From Rubrobacteraceae bacterium (GTDB lineage: Bacteria > Actinomycetota > Rubrobacteria > Rubrobacterales > Rubrobacteraceae), in the NCBI GenBank assembly GCA_030448125.1, contig JAUJNO010000014.1, positions 36,959 through 72,222 on the forward strand: a stretch of 35,264 nucleotides of DNA, written 5' to 3'. A program made the position numbers and the translations under genes. The stretch's first letter is position 1, and every line of letters begins with the position of its first letter. Below are positions 31,876 to 35,264 of this stretch, piece after piece. The notes under the pieces were generated by a model. It saw only the letters and a program-made list of their open reading frames with translations. It was not told the origin of the DNA and made no database searches.

Positions 31876-32976
31876 ATGGAGACCAACTTCGGCGCTTCGG
31901 TGCCGTACACTGTCGGCGTCGAGGAGGAGTTCCAGCTTGTGGATGCCGAGTCTTTCGGTTTGACCCCGGTTATCGACGCCGTACTCGCCGCGCGCGACGC
32001 CGCCGGGCTTCCGGCTAGTTCCATCACCTCAGAGCTCTCCGCCTCCTGCTTGGAGGTGCGTTCCCCGGTCTGCAACACGGTGGCGGAGCTCGCGACGGAA
32101 CTGGCCACCTCACGACGGAAGGTACGGAAGCTCGTCGAAGGTTGCGGAGCACGGCTGGCGGCAGCGGGAACCCACCCGTTCAGCGACGCGATCTCCCAAC
32201 CGATCACGGGGGACGAGCGTTACCTGAGGGTGGTCAAGGAGATGGGCTGGACGGCGCGGATGCAGGCCATTTACGGGCTGCACGTCCACGTCGCCGTTCC
32301 GGATGAGGAGACGGCGATCCAGGCGGTGAACGCTCTCTCGCGCCACGTACCGCTCTTCGTGGCTCTCTCGACGAACTCCCCGTTCTGGGGCGGTATCGAT
32401 ACGCGTCTCTCTTCCGCGCGCGTCAAGGTCTTCGGGCTGGTTCCCCGCTCAGGGTTGCCGCCGCGCTTTCGCTCCTGGGAGGACTTCGAAGGCTACGTTG
32501 ACGCGCTCATCGCCTCCAAGAGTATCCCGGATTTCTCCCGGTGCTGGTGGGACGTCCGCCCTCATCCCGATCTCGGCACCGTCGAGCTCCGGGCTCCGGA
32601 CGCCCAAACCGAAGTCGCCCGCACCGCCTCCCTGGTCGCCCTCGTCCAGTGCCTCGTCGCGACCGCCGACGAACACTCCCACGAAGATCCCTTGTTCACC
32701 GAAGAGAACAAGTGGCGCGCCACCCGCGACGGTCTGGATGCGCAGCTGTACGACTTCTCGACTGGTGAACATTACTGCGCACGCGACGCGGCCCGTGGTC
32801 TCGTAGGGTCGCTACGCCCAGTCTCGCAGGAACTGGGCTGCGAGGCGGAGCTTGAGGGCGTGCTGGACATAACGAAGAACGGTACCGGCACCGAGAAACA
32901 ACGCGCCGTCTTCGCGGAGGGCAACTCGACGAAGGACGTTGCCCGTTACCTCGTGGCCGCGACGGCCGACGCTTGA
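31876..32976 (+). CDS. ybdK: YbdK-type glutamate-cysteine ligase/carboxylate-amine ligase
   Basis: A 366-residue GCS2-family ATP-grasp-like ligase. VGVEEEFQLVDAES is the classic opening, then ITSELSASCLEVRSPVC, GTHPFSDAISQPIT, YGLHVHVAVPDEETAI, STNSPFWGGIDTRLSSARVK and WWDVRPHPDLGTVELRAPDA, ending with ENKWRATRDGLDAQL. YbdK proteins show weak glutamate-cysteine ligase activity; the physiological amine in actinobacteria without glutathione is unclear. Length and motifs are complete. No strong ribosome site is seen before ATG 31876. Confidence 0.92.
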   Translation: METNFGASVPYTVGVEEEFQLVDAESFGLTPVIDAVLAARDAAGLPASSITSELSASCLEVRSPVCNTVAELATELATSRRKVRKLVEGCGARLAAAGTHPFSDAISQPITGDERYLRVVKEMGWTARMQAIYGLHVHVAVPDEETAIQAVNALSRHVPLFVALSTNSPFWGGIDTRLSSARVKVFGLVPRSGLPPRFRSWEDFEGYVDALIASKSIPDFSRCWWDVRPHPDLGTVELRAPDAQTEVARTASLVALVQCLVATADEHSHEDPLFTEENKWRATRDGLDAQLYDFSTGEHYCARDAARGLVGSLRPVSQELGCEAELEGVLDITKNGTGTEKQRAVFAEGNSTKDVARYLVAATADA

Positions 32977-33004
32977 AAACATCGCTCGCCGCGAGGCGGC
33001 CGCG

Positions 33005-34342
33005 TCAATCGGTGGCGGCGGCCGCATCCTCTCTCACCGCCGATGCCGCGGCTGCTCTACCGAAGACCAGGGCAGTGGCGAGGCCACTGGAATAGCCCCC
33101 CACGGACACCCCGCCGACCTCGACCCCGGCAGCATACAGTCCGAGTAGCGGTCGTCCGTCCGACCGGCGCAGTACCCGACATCCTCCATCCACCGCGAGC
33201 CCGCCGATGGTATGCGTTATTGTTGGGGCGATCTCCACGGCCACGAATGGCGGCGTCCGCACGGGTGCGGCCGGAGCGCTTCTGCGAGGGAAGAGGCTTT
33301 CGCTTCTGCCGTCCACGACGGCGGCGTTGTACTCGTTCATAGTACGGAGAAAATTCTCCCGGACGACGCCCCGCTCCGCGAGCCTGTCCGCCATCTCCTC
33401 CAGACTTTCCTCCTGCAGCACGATCCCACCTACTCTCCGGGCCGTCGCGACCATCTCTCCCACGGTGCGCTCCCGGACCCGTTTTTGGAGGCCGGCGGCG
33501 TCTAGAACATACCAGGCACGAAGTCCTGGCTGAAGGGCGGTGGCTCGAGTGAGCGTGGTCTCTGACCAGTCGGCGGACTCGTCGGCGTAGCGCTCCCCGT
33601 TCGAGTTGATCGCCACTGCATTGCGCCCGTAGAGCTGGGAGACCTCTACGAATCGTTCTGGGGAAAACTCCGCCGGAGGAGCCGGCAGGTTTCGACCGTA
33701 GAACTCTTCGAGGCCCGCGCTTTCGAGCGCGCCTGCTGCCAGCGCCGCGCGGAAGCCGTCCCCTGTACTCCGGGGGTGAGCCCTTAAGCGCATCCTCCCC
33801 GGCCCGCCGATTATGTAGCGTCGGACGAGTTCAGGATCGCCGGCAAAGCCGCCGGAGGCGAGAACAACAGCATCCGACGCCTCCGTCCACCTCCCTGCCT
33901 TCGCCGACGCCTGCATCCCGCTCACGCGACCATCAACATCCTGAACTAGACCGTCCAGCGCCGTGCCCAGGCTTATCCGACCGCCACCGACGAAGATTCG
34001 CTTGGCGAGCGCCGCCACCGTCCGGTCAGGGTCCAACCTGAAACCGAAAGTGAGCGGGTTGTTCGTCTCGCGCGAGAGAACCGGAGCGCCGCGATCTTCC
34101 AGCCAGAGCAGGCCCTCCTCCAACCGATTCAGGATGAGCTTCTGTAGTACGGTGTCGCCGGCCGGAGCCTGGCGGCGGTAAGCCTCCAGGTCCCTGTAAG
34201 ACCATACGTAGCCGCTGGAGTAGAGGAAAGAACCGCCAAGATGGCCGCCCTTCTCCAGGAGGTTAACCTGCGCGCCCAGCTCCACGGCCCGCAAGGCAGC
34301 GACCAACCCGGCGAGCCCCCCGCCGGCGATGATGAGGCGCAC
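33005..34342 (-). CDS. FAD-dependent oxidoreductase (fumarate reductase/KstD-like)
   Basis: A 445-residue flavoprotein. IIAGGGLAGLVAALRAVELGAQVNLLEK is the FAD Rossmann start; AVVLASGGFAGDPELVRRY and the end THTIGGLAVDGGC, GLYAAGVEVGGVSVGGYSSGLATALVFGRAAA match the family of fumarate reductase-type and 3-ketosteroid dehydrogenase-type flavoproteins. Catalysis by such enzymes is addition or removal of hydrogen across a C=C next to a carbonyl. It has no export signal, so it is cytoplasmic. A VOC-family gene ends 10 bases upstream on the same strand, so the two form an operon. Confidence 0.88.
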   Translation of the reverse strand: MRLIIAGGGLAGLVAALRAVELGAQVNLLEKGGHLGGSFLYSSGYVWSYRDLEAYRRQAPAGDTVLQKLILNRLEEGLLWLEDRGAPVLSRETNNPLTFGFRLDPDRTVAALAKRIFVGGGRISLGTALDGLVQDVDGRVSGMQASAKAGRWTEASDAVVLASGGFAGDPELVRRYIIGGPGRMRLRAHPRSTGDGFRAALAAGALESAGLEEFYGRNLPAPPAEFSPERFVEVSQLYGRNAVAINSNGERYADESADWSETTLTRATALQPGLRAWYVLDAAGLQKRVRERTVGEMVATARRVGGIVLQEESLEEMADRLAERGVVRENFLRTMNEYNAAVVDGRSESLFPRRSAPAAPVRTPPFVAVEIAPTITHTIGGLAVDGGCRVLRRSDGRPLLGLYAAGVEVGGVSVGGYSSGLATALVFGRAAAASAVREDAAAATD

Positions 34343-34352
34343 CGGTGGCGCT

Positions 34353-35048
34353 TTAGATCAGCGAGAAGGTCGGCTTGTGCTCTACGTACTCGACGATAAC
34401 GTTCTCCGGGCCTCGAACGAAGACCGCCAGAGTATTGGGACCCTCGACGAAGTCCTGGATCTCGAACCCCCGCTCCTCGGCCTCTTTGCGGTGATCCTGC
34501 GCGGAGTCGACCAGACAGCCGAGGTGGTAGAGCATGCCCTGCGTCTCCGTGTCCGGGCCGGAGGGAACGAGGTGCACCCGGTACTCCCCGGCTCTCACCG
34601 TCTTAGCGTCCTCACCCGGAGCGAAGCCCATGCCAACGAAGTGGCGCGCGGACTCCTCCGGGGCCTCGGAGCGCAAGATGAGACCTTCGAGGTCATAGTC
34701 CGTGAAGTTCCCCTCGCCCGAAACCAGCGCGAAGCGCAACCCCTCCGGACCAGAGAAGATGTATCCTCCGTCCCGTTGCTCGACGGCGAGCTCTGGGGAG
34801 AGCCTGTCCGCGGCAGATTCGGGGTCGGCGACGCGGACGTTTATGCGCTCGATCGTCCCCGGAGTAGGCGAGGTGCCTTCGGGGGCATCGAAAAGCGTGA
34901 GCTTACCGAGTCTACCTCCGGCGCCCACCAGAGTGTAGCGGTCGGTATGGTCCACAACGTGGAAACCGAGGTGCGACGTCAAGAACGCGGCGGCCGCGTC
35001 CCTTTTGCGCATGTAAAGTGCTATGTGATCCAGCTTACTTATCTTCAA
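34353..35048 (-). CDS. VOC-family (extradiol dioxygenase-like) protein
   Basis: A 231-residue protein built from two vicinal-oxygen-chelate modules. The first is LDHIALYMRKRDAAAAFLTSHLGFHVV to about 110; the second, from about 118 (LEGLILRSEAPEESARHFVGMGF), ends LGCLVDSAQDHRKEAEERG, NVIVEYVEHKP. H8, H174 or E222-type positions could bind metal as in ring-cleaving dioxygenases or lyases. The activity is unknown. It is the upstream partner of the flavoprotein at 33005; together they may process a cyclic or aromatic compound. Confidence 0.85.
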   Translation of the reverse strand: MKISKLDHIALYMRKRDAAAAFLTSHLGFHVVDHTDRYTLVGAGGRLGKLTLFDAPEGTSPTPGTIERINVRVADPESAADRLSPELAVEQRDGGYIFSGPEGLRFALVSGEGNFTDYDLEGLILRSEAPEESARHFVGMGFAPGEDAKTVRAGEYRVHLVPSGPDTETQGMLYHLGCLVDSAQDHRKEAEERGFEIQDFVEGPNTLAVFVRGPENVIVEYVEHKPTFSLI

Positions 35049-35190
35049 CGTGGCCTCCTACACATCTCACTCCTTGCAAGACAATACCTCATATTTAGTA
35101 ACTTGTCAGGGCGACTCCTCAACGCGCCTGCTCCTGGAAGGGTCCCCGCTGAGGTCGACGCCAAGAAACTCGACGAGTACTCATCGGGGT

Positions 35191-35264
35191 TCAGGCCTCC
35201 TCCCACCCACTTTGCCGCAGGTACTGCTCGAAGGTGGTGAGATCCGGGTACTCCTCGCGCAGGG
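35191..35264 (-). CDS. C-terminal end of an unidentified protein
   Basis: A minus-strand frame enters from the right edge of the window and ends at TGA 35191-35193. The visible 23 residues are LREEYPDLTTFEQYLRQSGW then EEA, amphipathic and typical of the end of a soluble enzyme. No family can be named from so little. It lies upstream of the VOC and flavoprotein genes on the same strand, 142 bases away. Confidence 0.5.
   Translation of the reverse strand, partial: LREEYPDLTTFEQYLRQSGWEEA

Overview
The window looks like a chromosomal segment of a high-GC Gram-positive actinobacterium. Rubrobacter or a close relative is my best guess, from the codon use, the strong AAGGAGG-type ribosome binding sites, the frequent GTG/TTG starts, lipoproteins beside thick-wall secreted proteins, and a gene content mixing SPFH/NfeD, VanW-like and many catabolic enzymes. 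The taxon is an inference; no rRNA or other marker is present.

Layout. 1-6140 holds the end of a VanW-family gene, a DUF4352-type lipoprotein, a DsrE-family gene with an in-frame UGA, a YmdB-type phosphodiesterase, two small unknown genes, an nfeD-slipin pair and a lipoate/biotin ligase-family gene. 6358-17898 is a dense catabolic and transport region. It has two metallo-beta-lactamase-fold hydrolases, two copies of an alpha/beta-hydrolase plus small SCP2-like gene pair, a YcsI/D-glutamate cyclase-family protein, a carboxymuconolactone decarboxylase-family protein, two hydroxyisobutyrate dehydrogenase-family enzymes, a cyclase/formamidase-family enzyme, an MFS and a DMT transporter, and an amidase remnant. 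Together they read as a pathway that opens and degrades an unidentified lactone, amide or ester. 18130-24408 carries an unknown helical protein, psuG, a SRAP (YedK) protein, an M28 peptidase lipoprotein, a small membrane protein and a gamma-glutamyltransferase lipoprotein.

24409-31464 is a gene-poor accessory stretch. It has a repeat-tailed NlpC/P60-like protein, two short secreted proteins, a lone 3' half of a tRNA gene (likely an attachment-site scar), a toxin-antitoxin pair, a double-DUF427 protein and a DNA methyltransferase. Six of these genes are each broken by what looks like a single small indel, while the long genes elsewhere are intact. 31876-35264 returns to metabolic genes: a YbdK-type carboxylate-amine ligase, a flavoprotein, a VOC protein and the end of an unknown gene.

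The most exciting item is the DsrE-family gene at 1524-1886. Its only interruption is a UGA exactly where the family has the first Cys of a CxxC motif, and a perfect 7-bp hairpin with a GUG loop starts 12 nt after the UGA. This is the layout expected of a bacterial selenoprotein (UxxC) with a bSECIS element.
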